Both the position numbers and the translations under genes were made by a program. This document shows positions 6,711 to 14,447 of a stretch of DNA of 21,667 nucleotides, in pieces. The notes beneath the pieces are model-generated. The model did not search any database and was not told the DNA's origin. It saw nothing but the letters and a program-made list of their open reading frames with translations. The first letter of the stretch is position 1, and each line of letters opens with the position of its first letter. Source of the stretch: Candidatus Gastranaerophilales bacterium (lineage in GTDB: Bacteria; Cyanobacteriota; Vampirovibrionia; Gastranaerophilales; Gastranaerophilaceae). The stretch spans positions 1 to 21,667 of the forward strand of contig CANROV010000015.1 in NCBI GenBank assembly GCA_947632315.1. Reading direction: 5' to 3'.

Positions 6711-8363
6711 TTACTCCATTGAATTGATTCTGTAAGAAAATTTGGGTAAATTAAGAGAAATATTTTCTTTGAATTTATTTTCATTATTTTTGCCGACAAA
6801 GTTATAATTAAATGCTCTTTCAAGATTTATGTGCGAATGATTTAAAAGTTCATTTGCGTCTAAATCATCTTGAGATTGAAATTTATAGCCTTCATCAACA
6901 TCAAAAACACCATATTCATGAAATCCTGTTTCATCTTCGTAAGAAGCGGTAAATACAGGCAGATTAGACAGAATAATTTGTTGAATAATATGTGAAGCAA
7001 GAATATTGGAATTTTTAATCTGAGGATTTATAATTCTTTCTTTATTACTGTCTAATATCGCTATGGCACCTTTTCCGTCAGAAGAATGATAGTATTGTAA
7101 AACATCAATTAGCTTATTATTTCCATTATCAGCCATTTTTACTTTTTGATAAGAGGGATTAATATCATATATAATTCCGTTTTTGTCTGTTTCAGAAACT
7201 TCTTTTTGTGTATTACTTGAAATAGTAGATACAGTCGGTAAAGCTAATAAACAAAAAGGGTATTCGTCAGGGAATTTTAAAAATTGTGTTCTGTTAGCGT
7301 CGGTAATATTTTTTATACTGCTCAACTCATAAAAATTCATATCATCCAGATTGTATTCAAAAAAGTAACTGTTTCTATAATCATCAGCTATAGAAAATAA
7401 AATATCTCTGTAGGCTTCATCAGAAATATCTTTGCCATAGTTGTCATAGATTGCATCTTGAATGTTTTTGTAACCGAAACCATCTTCGGTTGAAATTATT
7501 GCACTATTTTCTTTTGGAAGGTATGTCTTTAAATCATAATTTATTTCTTCTGAATTTACGCTTTTTTCAGAATCATCAGGTTCTTGAACTATAATTTCTG
7601 CAGGCAGTGTTAATAAAACTATTTCATCATCTGTTTCGCAAAGCGGTAAATTCAATAAGTCGTTATTTGATATTGACTCATTTTTACTGACTTGTTTATT
7701 TACTTTGTCTGCTATATATGGATTAGCTTGGAGAATTTCCGATAAAATTTTATTGTTAATAAATTCAAATCTTTCATTTACGTTATCTTTGTCTTGGTTT
7801 ATATAATTTTGAATATCGTTATTGTAACATTTTATTATTAAATTTCTTAGATTTGTTGCTTCGGTAAGTTCATATTCTTTTGAATATGGTGCAAGTTTAT
7901 TTTTTCTTCCGGTAATAATAATACTTCCGTTTTCATTATGGGGCAGATTTTCATCAGGATGAATGATTAATTCTTTTGGCGTACCGGGAAGATAAATTTC
8001 TGAAATTCTTGAATTTTCGTAAAAAGAATCATTTTTTAATGAACGTCTGGTGGTCTGAGATGAAATATCTTTATCGGTATTTGGTAATGTTTCTTGAGTG
8101 TTGTCTGAATTGATATTTGAATCATTATATGATTCTGAAATTGAATAATTATGATTGTCAACATTATTTGCCGAATTGTTATTTTGAGGTTTTAGTGCGC
8201 ATCCGCTTAAAAGGCATGCACTCATGGCTGCTAAAATTATGGGAATTTTTTTAGAATTTATTATTATATTACTGTTAGGTTTATTATTGTTTGTTTTTAT
8301 TTTTTTTATTGAGGGTCGTGTTTTAAAATTTGTAAAATTATTTTTTATACCTGATATTTGCAT
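6711..8363 (-). CDS. Large candidate lipoprotein of unknown function
   Basis: A 550-aa protein without a family I recognise. A basic, Asn/Lys-rich segment of about 40 residues precedes a hydrophobic stretch (IPIILAAMSACLLSGC). That stretch ends in a lipobox, Leu52-Ser-Gly-Cys55, so the mature protein would begin with lipidated Cys55. The next 80 residues are Asn/Ser-rich and probably disordered. The remainder is acidic, mixed alpha/beta and soluble, with segments such as EDGFGYKNIQDAIYDNYGK and DVLQYYHSSDGKGAIAILD. Nothing catalytic is recognisable. The start at 8363 is supported by AAAGGAAA upstream, and the only internal Met before the lipobox would leave too short a signal. It is a single-gene unit with its own terminator, divergent from lexA. 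Confidence 0.6.
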   Translation of the reverse strand: MQISGIKNNFTNFKTRPSIKKIKTNNNKPNSNIIINSKKIPIILAAMSACLLSGCALKPQNNNSANNVDNHNYSISESYNDSNINSDNTQETLPNTDKDISSQTTRRSLKNDSFYENSRISEIYLPGTPKELIIHPDENLPHNENGSIIITGRKNKLAPYSKEYELTEATNLRNLIIKCYNNDIQNYINQDKDNVNERFEFINNKILSEILQANPYIADKVNKQVSKNESISNNDLLNLPLCETDDEIVLLTLPAEIIVQEPDDSEKSVNSEEINYDLKTYLPKENSAIISTEDGFGYKNIQDAIYDNYGKDISDEAYRDILFSIADDYRNSYFFEYNLDDMNFYELSSIKNITDANRTQFLKFPDEYPFCLLALPTVSTISSNTQKEVSETDKNGIIYDINPSYQKVKMADNGNNKLIDVLQYYHSSDGKGAIAILDSNKERIINPQIKNSNILASHIIQQIILSNLPVFTASYEDETGFHEYGVFDVDEGYKFQSQDDLDANELLNHSHINLERAFNYNFVGKNNENKFKENISLNLPKFSYRINSME

Positions 8364-8415
8364 TATATAATTTCCTTTCTTGCATTGTATAAGTGCAGTT
8401 TGTTGTTATTAAAAA

Positions 8416-8448
8416 CTATAAAAAAAAATTTTGCTATAAAAAATTTTT
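8416..8448. repeat. A-tract direct repeat upstream of the lexA promoter
   Basis: Two copies of CTATA followed by an A-run and then a T-run (8416-8432 and 8434-8448) stand 18 bp apart, just upstream of the lexA -35. Phased A-tracts of this kind bend DNA and can act as UP elements for RNA polymerase. The role is inferred. Confidence 0.35.
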
Positions 8449-8457
8449 ATATCACTA

Positions 8458-8486
8458 TTGACTAATTATAGACATTTGTCTATAAT
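8458..8486 (+). promoter_or_regulatory. lexA promoter
   Basis: TTGACT at 8458-8463, a 17-nt spacer and a perfect TATAAT at 8481-8486 form a near-consensus housekeeping promoter. The expected transcription start, 6-8 nt after the -10, falls at or within 1-2 nt of the lexA ATG (8493), which implies a leaderless or nearly leaderless mRNA. Confidence 0.75.
8467..8484. promoter_or_regulatory. Palindromic operator in the lexA promoter (candidate SOS box)
   Basis: TATAGACATTTGTCTATA consists of perfect 8-bp inverted arms around a central TT. It fills the spacer and overlaps the -10, an ideal site for repression of polymerase binding. Autoregulation by LexA is the obvious reading. The GACA-TT-TGTC core differs from the E. 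coli (CTGT-N8-ACAG) and Bacillus (GAAC-N4-GTTC) boxes. Confidence 0.65.
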
Positions 8487-8492
8487 ATAAAT

Positions 8493-9068
8493 ATGATTAC
8501 TGAAAAACAAAAAACATTTTTTGAAAAACTTAAAAGTATGTATGGGCAGGATACTTTACCCAGCTTTGAAATAATAGCTAAAGAATTTGGTTTTAAACAT
8601 AAAAATTCAGTTTGGCAGTACTTTAATAAGTTAAAAGAAGAAAACTTAATACAGGAAAAAAACGGAAGATTCTTTATAAATAAAGAACTGTTTGGAGCAG
8701 TATTATTTTCTTCCGCTGTAAAAGCAGGATTCGCTTCTGTAGCGGATGATTATATAGAAAAAAGAGTTTCACTTGATGAAAGTTTTAAAATAAATAATCC
8801 GTCTACATTTTTATTTACTGTTTCCGGAGATTCAATGATAGATTTGGGTATATTTGAAGGTGATAAGGTAATAGTGGAAAAAACCAATACCGCAAGAAAC
8901 GGAGATATAGTTATTGCCTTTATAGACGGCGGATATACATTGAAAACCTACAGGAATAAAAACGGAAAAGTATGGCTTGAACCTGCTAATAAAAATTATC
9001 CAAACTTATATCCAAAAGAACAACTGGTTATATTTGGTATTGCACAAGGAATTGTAAGAAAATTATAA
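8493..9068 (+). CDS. lexA: LexA-family SOS repressor (S24 self-cleaving)
   Basis: A 191-aa protein with an N-terminal winged helix-turn-helix (about residues 1-65; PSFEIIAKEFGFKHKNSVWQY aligns with the LexA recognition region) and a C-terminal S24 peptidase domain. The self-cleavage site is Ala78-Gly79 in VKAGFAS. The catalytic dyad is Ser114 (SGDSM) and Lys151 (TLKTY). RecA-stimulated cleavage would relieve repression after DNA damage. The full DNA-binding domain makes it a LexA rather than a UmuD, although its coupling to umuC is reminiscent of umuDC. Residues 1-16 match LexA helix 1, which supports the ATG at 8493 despite the absence of any Shine-Dalgarno sequence. Confidence 0.85.
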   Translation: MITEKQKTFFEKLKSMYGQDTLPSFEIIAKEFGFKHKNSVWQYFNKLKEENLIQEKNGRFFINKELFGAVLFSSAVKAGFASVADDYIEKRVSLDESFKINNPSTFLFTVSGDSMIDLGIFEGDKVIVEKTNTARNGDIVIAFIDGGYTLKTYRNKNGKVWLEPANKNYPNLYPKEQLVIFGIAQGIVRKL

Positions 9069-9069
9069 T
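9040..9069 (+). promoter_or_regulatory. Possible second promoter for umuC
   Basis: TTGCAC at 9040-9045 and TATAAT at 9064-9069 are separated by 18 nt and overlap the end of lexA. This could drive umuC independently, with the 9091-9120 hairpin in its leader. The match may be chance in such AT-rich DNA. Confidence 0.3.
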
Positions 9070-9090
9070 TTAAATATTTATTCTTCTATA

Positions 9091-9120
9091 GCGGGGCAAT
9101 ACTCCTCCCAAGCGCCCCGC
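9091..9120 (+). terminator. GC-rich hairpin between lexA and umuC
   Basis: GCGGGGC and GCCCCGC form a perfect 7-bp all-G/C stem around a 16-nt loop that contains CTCCTCCC. It is followed by AAATTTTTCTTTT. The layout resembles an intrinsic terminator or attenuator, but only 22 nt separate it from the umuC ATG, so umuC transcripts must pass through it. The composition stands out sharply from the surrounding AT-rich DNA. Confidence 0.5.
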
Positions 9121-9142
9121 AAATTTTTCTTTTAGGATGGTT

Positions 9143-10360
9143 ATGAAACAAAAATATATTATATTGGTTGACGGAAATAACTTTTTCGCTTCTTGTGAAC
9201 AAATGGTAAACCCTGATTTGAAAAATAAGGCAGTATGCGTGTTAAGCAATAATGACGGATGTGTTATTGCCCGCTCAAATGAAGCTAAAAAAATGGGCAT
9301 TCCAATGGGTATTCCCTATTTCATGGCAAAGAAAAACTTTTCTAATGTCGTGTATTTGAGTTCTAATTTTCCGCTTTATCATGAAATATCGTCAAGAATG
9401 ATGCAGTTATTACATAATTATTCGGATATAGTTGATGTTTATTCCATTGATGAAGCATTTTTGGATGTAACAAATTTAGATAAAATATTTAAAATGTCTT
9501 ATTATGAACTCGCACAAAAAATAAAAAATGATATAGAAAATAAGATTGGAATTAATGTGTCAGTCGGACTCGCACCTTCAAAAATATTGGCAAAACTTGC
9601 CAGTCATAGAGCTAAACAAGGAATTGGAGTTTATTATATAAGACATCATCTCGTAAATGAAGAAATCGAAAATGTAAAAATTGAAGATTTATGGGGAATA
9701 GGCAAAAATATTGCCCGTAGTTTAAGAAAATGGGGCGTATTTTATGCTCATGAAATTCCGTTAAAAGATAATGAATTTTATAAAAGAGTATTTGGTAAAA
9801 AAGGTTTGGAATTGAAATATGAATTAATGGGCTATAGTGTTATTCCTTTTTGTGAAGAAGATATTAAGCCGAAATCAATACAAAGAACCGGAGCTTTTCC
9901 TCAATTTTCAAAAGATAAAGATTATATAATAACTGAGTTGAATATTCATCTTAATAACGTTTGTAAAAAACTTAGGGGTAATAATTTAAAAACAAATTAT
10001 ATTGCGGTAATGCTGAGAACGAAGGATTTTAAAGTGTATTACAGGGAAGAGAAGTTACAAAATCCTACAAACTCGGAATTTGAATTAATAAGAATTGTTA
10101 AGACGCTTTTTAATGAAATTTATTTGGAAGGTATATTATACCGTTCATCAGGAATACATGCTTATTCGTTAATTGACGCTGAAAAATTGCAGTTGACATT
10201 ATTTGATGACAGAGTGAAACAAAAAGAAGAAGAACTTCCCTCTGTATTGGATAAACTGGAAGATAAGTACGGAAAAGGTATTATTTCAATTGGTAATACA
10301 GGAATAAAAAATATAATAAAAAAACACACCAGGGAAAAAATTGTAACTCCGTTTTTATAA
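9143..10360 (+). CDS. umuC: UmuC-type Y-family DNA polymerase
   Basis: A 405-aa translesion polymerase that copies damaged DNA at low fidelity. Motifs seen are the palm metal site VDGNNFFASCEQ (Asp10), SIDEAFLDV (Asp103, Glu104), the DNA-binding VSVGLAPSKILAKLAS (about 119-136) and a helix-hairpin-helix LWGIGKNIARSLRKWG (about 183-198). The little-finger region and a UmuC-type C-terminus (LDKLEDKYGKGIISIG) follow, so it is nearer UmuC than DinB. I chose the ATG at 9143 because AGGA at 9134-9137 is well placed for it. The in-frame ATG at 9137 overlaps that site. It follows lexA, fitting an SOS mutagenesis unit. No separate UmuD is seen. Confidence 0.92.
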   Translation: MKQKYIILVDGNNFFASCEQMVNPDLKNKAVCVLSNNDGCVIARSNEAKKMGIPMGIPYFMAKKNFSNVVYLSSNFPLYHEISSRMMQLLHNYSDIVDVYSIDEAFLDVTNLDKIFKMSYYELAQKIKNDIENKIGINVSVGLAPSKILAKLASHRAKQGIGVYYIRHHLVNEEIENVKIEDLWGIGKNIARSLRKWGVFYAHEIPLKDNEFYKRVFGKKGLELKYELMGYSVIPFCEEDIKPKSIQRTGAFPQFSKDKDYIITELNIHLNNVCKKLRGNNLKTNYIAVMLRTKDFKVYYREEKLQNPTNSEFELIRIVKTLFNEIYLEGILYRSSGIHAYSLIDAEKLQLTLFDDRVKQKEEELPSVLDKLEDKYGKGIISIGNTGIKNIIKKHTREKIVTPFL

Positions 10361-10363
10361 TAA

Positions 10364-10393
10364 TTGGAAATAGAGTTATTTATGTGATATAAA
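10364..10393 (+). promoter_or_regulatory. Promoter of the tandem exported-protein pair
   Basis: TTGGAA at 10364-10369, an 18-nt spacer and TATAAA at 10388-10393, with a TG extended -10 dinucleotide at 10385-10386. It lies 22 nt before the GTG start at 10415. Confidence 0.5.
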
Positions 10394-10414
10394 AAATATA
10401 TAGGGATAGGAATT

Positions 10415-11257
10415 GTGAAAGATATATTAAAAAGAGCGTTAATAATAGGATGTATTATAGCTTTGTCAGGCACAGAAGAGAATGTTTTCGCCGAAGTTGT
10501 TACGCTTGAAAAATTTGAGAAAAATGAATTGAAATTATCACCGCAAAAGTCTTTAGGTAATAAAAATCTTGTACTTAAAGACAGAAGTGAAATTGAAAAT
10601 TTAATTCATATGCAAAAAGAAGATGAAGTTAAAGATATAGATATTTTGTGGCAGGCAACAATAGATAATAATAATTTGATAAAATTTACAATGAACAAAT
10701 TAAATACGCCTGAATCACAAAGGAGACTGCATTCTTCAATAATGGCAAAAAGCTTATCAGCCTTAGTGTACGGTGCAAGTTTTATTCCGATGTTTACAGG
10801 GTCAAATGTAATGGCTCAGACGGCTTCTTTTTCCGCAGGAAGATTGGCGAATAATTATATTAACAAAGAAGCTTCATCAGGTGAAACTGTTATGATTACA
10901 GACACGGAGCTTATTCAGCTTGCAGGAACCATAGAGGAGCTTCAAGAAAAAATAATATCAACATATTATGAATATAAAGGTGCATTAAACAAACTTAAAG
11001 ATACACGTTCAAGAATAATCCTTTATAATAAAAATTATTCCGAGGCGTTAAAAAATAATTCCGTAGCAGAGCTTGTTGTATCATCAGCATTATATGAAGA
11101 TATGCAATTACAGGAATATCAACAAGAACAGGAAGCAAAAAAATTATATCTTGCCCTTGAACGCTTGGCGGGGAAAAAAGCTGTTGACAGTTTGAGTCTT
11201 TCTCAATATGCGTTGAAAAATCAATTAATTAATACGGAGAATTTAATAAAGAAATGA
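10415..11257 (+). CDS. Exported helical protein, paralogue A
   Basis: A 280-aa protein with a signal peptide cut near Ala26 (NVFA-EV). Two regions are shared with the next gene: a segment around ILW (residues 77-79, continuing LIKFTMNKLNTP), and a long helical region at about 163-254 beginning TDTELIQLAGTIEELQEKI and ending LERLAG. Between them lies a small-residue hydrophobic stretch (about 110-142). The helical part has the heptad spacing and the Tyr-Ala-Leu rhythm of TolC-type outer membrane efflux proteins, but there is room for only one helical hairpin and no beta-barrel is evident. The function is unknown. The start is GTG with AGGGATAGG upstream. The stop overlaps the next start in ATGA. 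Confidence 0.6.
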   Translation: MKDILKRALIIGCIIALSGTEENVFAEVVTLEKFEKNELKLSPQKSLGNKNLVLKDRSEIENLIHMQKEDEVKDIDILWQATIDNNNLIKFTMNKLNTPESQRRLHSSIMAKSLSALVYGASFIPMFTGSNVMAQTASFSAGRLANNYINKEASSGETVMITDTELIQLAGTIEELQEKIISTYYEYKGALNKLKDTRSRIILYNKNYSEALKNNSVAELVVSSALYEDMQLQEYQQEQEAKKLYLALERLAGKKAVDSLSLSQYALKNQLINTENLIKK

Positions 11258-12126
11258 AAAAATTATTATATATTCTTTTAATATTAATAATATGTTCAAA
11301 TACCGTTAACGCAGATACGGAATTAAAAGATTTACAACTGCCAAAAAATCCGAAATACAGGCTTGGCGTAACATATGATATAGAAAAAGAATACAGAACA
11401 ATAGATACGACAAAAACAAAAAAAGCAAAAACAGCTTCATATGAAAAAGAATATATAAAAAATTCAACCTATGCAGACAGTACATTAAAAGATATTTCAA
11501 ACGAAATTTCAAAATTGCTTGCCGTAGAAAAAGAAGATATGCTTGAACACGTTCAAATTTTATGGGCAGGTGCAGCATTAAGAAGTGAAACCATAAAGTT
11601 TGCACTTTATAAATTATCTAATCCTGATGCTGATAAGCCGGATGAAACAATAATCAAAAAAATAATAAGACCATTATCTACAGTGTCCTCAATCGCAGGT
11701 GCAGGACTTGGAAATCCGTTTGCGGCAACTGGTGCATTAATCAGCGGTCAACTATTAAATTCTCTTTCTTTTAATGATAAAGATTTAAATTATAAATATA
11801 CTAAAGTAACTGATGCGGATATGATTGTGCTTATAACTAAAGTTGATAATCTCCAAAAGAAAGTTGTTGACCAGTATTTTGATTATATGACGGCGTTAAA
11901 TATGCTTTCTATGGCGGAAAAAAATTTAAAAGCAAGAGAAGAAAGATATAATTCTTCTATTTATCAAACGCAGGAACAACTTCTTATTGCGGATGCATAT
12001 TACAGAAGTGCTAAAGATAACAAAGCAAAATTAGAACTTGATTTTCTCGAAAATCGTGCTGCACTTGAACAGTTAGTTGGTATTGAAGCTTTAACCGAAT
12101 TTGAAAAACTTATTTATAATAAATAA
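11254..12126 (+). CDS. Exported helical protein, paralogue B
   Basis: A 290-aa protein with a signal peptide cut near Ala20 (VNA-D) and the same architecture as its upstream neighbour. A Lys/Thr-rich linker comes first, then VQILWAGAALRSETIKFALYK (ILW at 102-104). A glycine/alanine-rich hydrophobic stretch follows (about 140-172), then a long helical region (about 178-280, DADMIVLITKVDNLQKKVVDQ through ALEQLVG). The last part again resembles the paired helices of TolC-like proteins. It overlaps paralogue A by 4 nt (ATGA), so the two are translationally coupled and may form a hetero-oligomer in the periplasm. The function is not recognised. The gene ends 7 nt from the convergent rel stop. Confidence 0.6.
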   Translation: MKKLLYILLILIICSNTVNADTELKDLQLPKNPKYRLGVTYDIEKEYRTIDTTKTKKAKTASYEKEYIKNSTYADSTLKDISNEISKLLAVEKEDMLEHVQILWAGAALRSETIKFALYKLSNPDADKPDETIIKKIIRPLSTVSSIAGAGLGNPFAATGALISGQLLNSLSFNDKDLNYKYTKVTDADMIVLITKVDNLQKKVVDQYFDYMTALNMLSMAEKNLKAREERYNSSIYQTQEQLLIADAYYRSAKDNKAKLELDFLENRAALEQLVGIEALTEFEKLIYNK

Positions 12127-12139
12127 TTATTAATTATTT
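12121..12139. repeat. A/T-only palindrome at the convergent stop codons
   Basis: AAATAATTA and TAATTATTT form a perfect 9-bp inverted repeat around one T. It covers the stop codons of both convergent genes, and T-runs follow on both sides. It may be a weak bidirectional terminator, but with no G-C pair this is uncertain. Confidence 0.3.
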
Positions 12140-14350
12140 TTGTTTCGTTGTTTTTTTGGATTTTGATTTTGTTTGCTGTTTTAACTCAGGTGATAATTTA
12201 ATCTTAGAGTTCATTTGAATTCTTTTAACAGAATGTACATCAGGCAGAGATTGAAACGCATTAATTATTTGAGTCAAATTATCAATACCGTTTACTTCAA
12301 CACCCAATTCTATAATACCTATTTTTTTGGAATGATTTGTTTTTACATTCGCATAAGTAATATTTGTATTGCAGTCAGCAGCTTTGACAAGAATATCTTT
12401 TAACATACCCAGTTTATCAACGCAGTTAATACGTATGGATGTAACGTAGGTTTTATTTGGAGTTTCATTATTTCTCCAGCTAATATTCATGAGTCTTTCT
12501 TCAGGAACGGTATCTAAAGAAGGACAGTCAATTCTGTGAATAGAAACTCCTTTGCCTCGTGTAACCACGCCTACTATGTGTTCACCGGGAACAGGCGAAC
12601 AGCATCTTGCAAAACTGTAGAGCATTCCTTCCAAACCTATTATTTCATCTTTATATTGGGATTTTTTCTTTGATGAAATGAATTGGTTCGGAACTTCTTG
12701 TTCCGGCTTTTTTATTTTACTTGTTACTTTATTAACGGTTGTTTCTCCATTACCTATTGCAGCAAGTAAATCATCAACTGATATATAATTTAAAATTTTG
12801 GCAATTTCAAGTAATTCGCCATTTTTAGATAATTCATCAAAAACATTTTTCGTAATTTCTTGTTCAAGCATATTACGTCCGTTAATAATGTGTTCATCTC
12901 TGTTATGTTTCTTGAACCATTGACGTATTTTTGACTGAGCTTGTTTAGTGACGCAGAATTTCAGCCAGTGGAGTTTTGGTTCTCCTGTCTTTGACGTAAA
13001 CAGTTCAACTATATCACCATTTTTTAATTTAGTATCAAGCTGAGCTATACGTCCGTTTATAAGCGCACCTGTAGTTTTATAACCTACTTCCGAATGAATT
13101 CTGAAAGCAAAATCTATAGGCGTTGCATTTAACGGAAGGTCTATAATATCGCCCATAGGCGTAAATGCGAATATTTGATTATCAAAAAGGTCTATTTTGA
13201 CTTTTTCTACGAACTCATTTGCATTTGTAGATTCTTTATCCAGTTCAATCATCTGATGCATCCAGGAAAATTTAATATCATCTTTAGATTCGGCTTTTAT
13301 TGAACCTGATTCTTTATACTTCCAATGAGCGGCAACACCATATTCCGCAATTTTGTGCATTTCTGATGTTCTTATTTGAACTTCCAAAGGTTTTTGTTTC
13401 GGGCCGATTACGGATGTGTGCAGTGATTTATACCCGTTGCCTTTAGGCATTGCTATATAATCTTTAAAACGTCCGGGGATAGGCTTAAATAATGAATGGA
13501 TTATACCTAAAACTTCATAGCATTGACGTTCTGTATCTACAATTACTCTTACTGCGGTAATATCATATAAATCATTAAATGCGACATTAAGTCTTTGCAT
13601 TTTTTTGTAAATACTGTAGTAGTGCTTTGCTCTTCCTGTTATTTCCGCATTAATTTCATTTCGCTTTAGACTTTCTGATATCTCATCAATTAAAAGTTTA
13701 ACGGTATTTTCTCTTTCAACTTTTTTTTGGGCGACTAATTGTGCAATTTCAAAGTATTTTTGCGGATTTAAGTATCTCAAAGATAAATCTTCAAGTTCTG
13801 CTTTTATTTTCCCGATACCTAATCTGTTTGCTAAAGGCGCAAAAATATCTAAAGTCTCTTGGGCAATTCTTATTTGCTTATTAGGCGCCATATAATTAAG
13901 TGTTCGCATATTGTGCAGACGATCAGCTAATTTTAAGAATATTATTCTTATATCTTTAGCCATAGCAACAAACATTCTGCGAAAATTTTCAGCCTGCCGT
14001 TCTTCCTTTGATTTGAATTGCAGTTTGTCTAGTTTTGTTATCCCCAGAACAAGATTTAATACATCTTCACCAAATTCTTTTCCTACTTGTTCAGGTGTTA
14101 TTCCTGTATCTTCAATGGTATCATGCAATAAAGCCGCCATTAATGTATGCTTATCCACTTTCAATGTTGCCAGTATTTTTGCTACTTCTACCGGATGAAT
14201 TATATATGGCTCTTCGCTAACTCTGTATTGACCTTCGTGAAGCTTTTGGGCAAATTTAAAAGCTCTATATATCTCTTGAATATCTTCTTCGCTTCTGTTT
14301 TGTTCATCTAATATTTTTTTTAGACCTAAAAATATATTTTCTTGTTCCAT
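12134..14350 (-). CDS. rel: Bifunctional (p)ppGpp synthetase/hydrolase (Rel)
   Basis: A 738-aa protein with the full long RSH layout. The HD hydrolase domain has His38, His52, His76-Asp77 and Glu80-Asp81 (HDTIED), which are intact. The synthetase domain carries YDITAVRVIV and the RFKD motif (residues 294-297), then GNGYKSLHT and EVQIRT. The basic RxKD form is that of bifunctional enzymes, whereas synthesis-only RelA has ExDD. A TGS domain (about 390-450), a helical region, a Cys-containing module (ARCCSPVPGE, about 581-590) and a C-terminal ACT domain (about 638-710) follow. The tail is Lys-rich. It makes and degrades the alarmone of the stringent response. AGGT stands upstream of the ATG. 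Confidence 0.96.
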   Translation of the reverse strand: MEQENIFLGLKKILDEQNRSEEDIQEIYRAFKFAQKLHEGQYRVSEEPYIIHPVEVAKILATLKVDKHTLMAALLHDTIEDTGITPEQVGKEFGEDVLNLVLGITKLDKLQFKSKEERQAENFRRMFVAMAKDIRIIFLKLADRLHNMRTLNYMAPNKQIRIAQETLDIFAPLANRLGIGKIKAELEDLSLRYLNPQKYFEIAQLVAQKKVERENTVKLLIDEISESLKRNEINAEITGRAKHYYSIYKKMQRLNVAFNDLYDITAVRVIVDTERQCYEVLGIIHSLFKPIPGRFKDYIAMPKGNGYKSLHTSVIGPKQKPLEVQIRTSEMHKIAEYGVAAHWKYKESGSIKAESKDDIKFSWMHQMIELDKESTNANEFVEKVKIDLFDNQIFAFTPMGDIIDLPLNATPIDFAFRIHSEVGYKTTGALINGRIAQLDTKLKNGDIVELFTSKTGEPKLHWLKFCVTKQAQSKIRQWFKKHNRDEHIINGRNMLEQEITKNVFDELSKNGELLEIAKILNYISVDDLLAAIGNGETTVNKVTSKIKKPEQEVPNQFISSKKKSQYKDEIIGLEGMLYSFARCCSPVPGEHIVGVVTRGKGVSIHRIDCPSLDTVPEERLMNISWRNNETPNKTYVTSIRINCVDKLGMLKDILVKAADCNTNITYANVKTNHSKKIGIIELGVEVNGIDNLTQIINAFQSLPDVHSVKRIQMNSKIKLSPELKQQTKSKSKKTTKQK

Positions 14351-14421
14351 TTGTTTTACCTGCTTATGAACTTAATTTTACACTTTATTTCTTATTTTTT
14401 CCAGATGTTATTTTATACTTA

Positions 14422-14447
14422 ATACAATTATTGTATAATAATTGTAT
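14422..14447. promoter_or_regulatory. ATTGTAT repeat cluster with a -10 element
   Basis: ATACAAT and ATTGTAT (14422-14428, 14430-14436) form a 15-bp palindrome with a single central T. ATTGTAT recurs at 14441-14447. A perfect TATAAT (14434-14439) lies within it, 6 nt before the ATG at 14446. The cluster lies in the divergent region between rel and the DUF167 gene and could be a regulator site. No good -35 is visible. Confidence 0.4.

Noticed and set aside
9070..9300. Minus-strand open frame across the lexA-umuC gap and the umuC start
   Set aside because: It is antisense to the highly conserved umuC N-terminus and has no recognisable domain, so it is most likely a shadow.
8493..10360. lexA-umuC as a recently acquired mobile cassette
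   Set aside because: Codon and base composition match the neighbours and no integrase, attachment repeats or insertion ends are seen. Only the short GC-rich hairpin is atypical.
14431..14445. TTG start adding five residues to the DUF167 protein
   Set aside because: The codons overlap the TATAAT element and the palindrome, no ribosome-binding site precedes them, and the extra residues are not part of the family.
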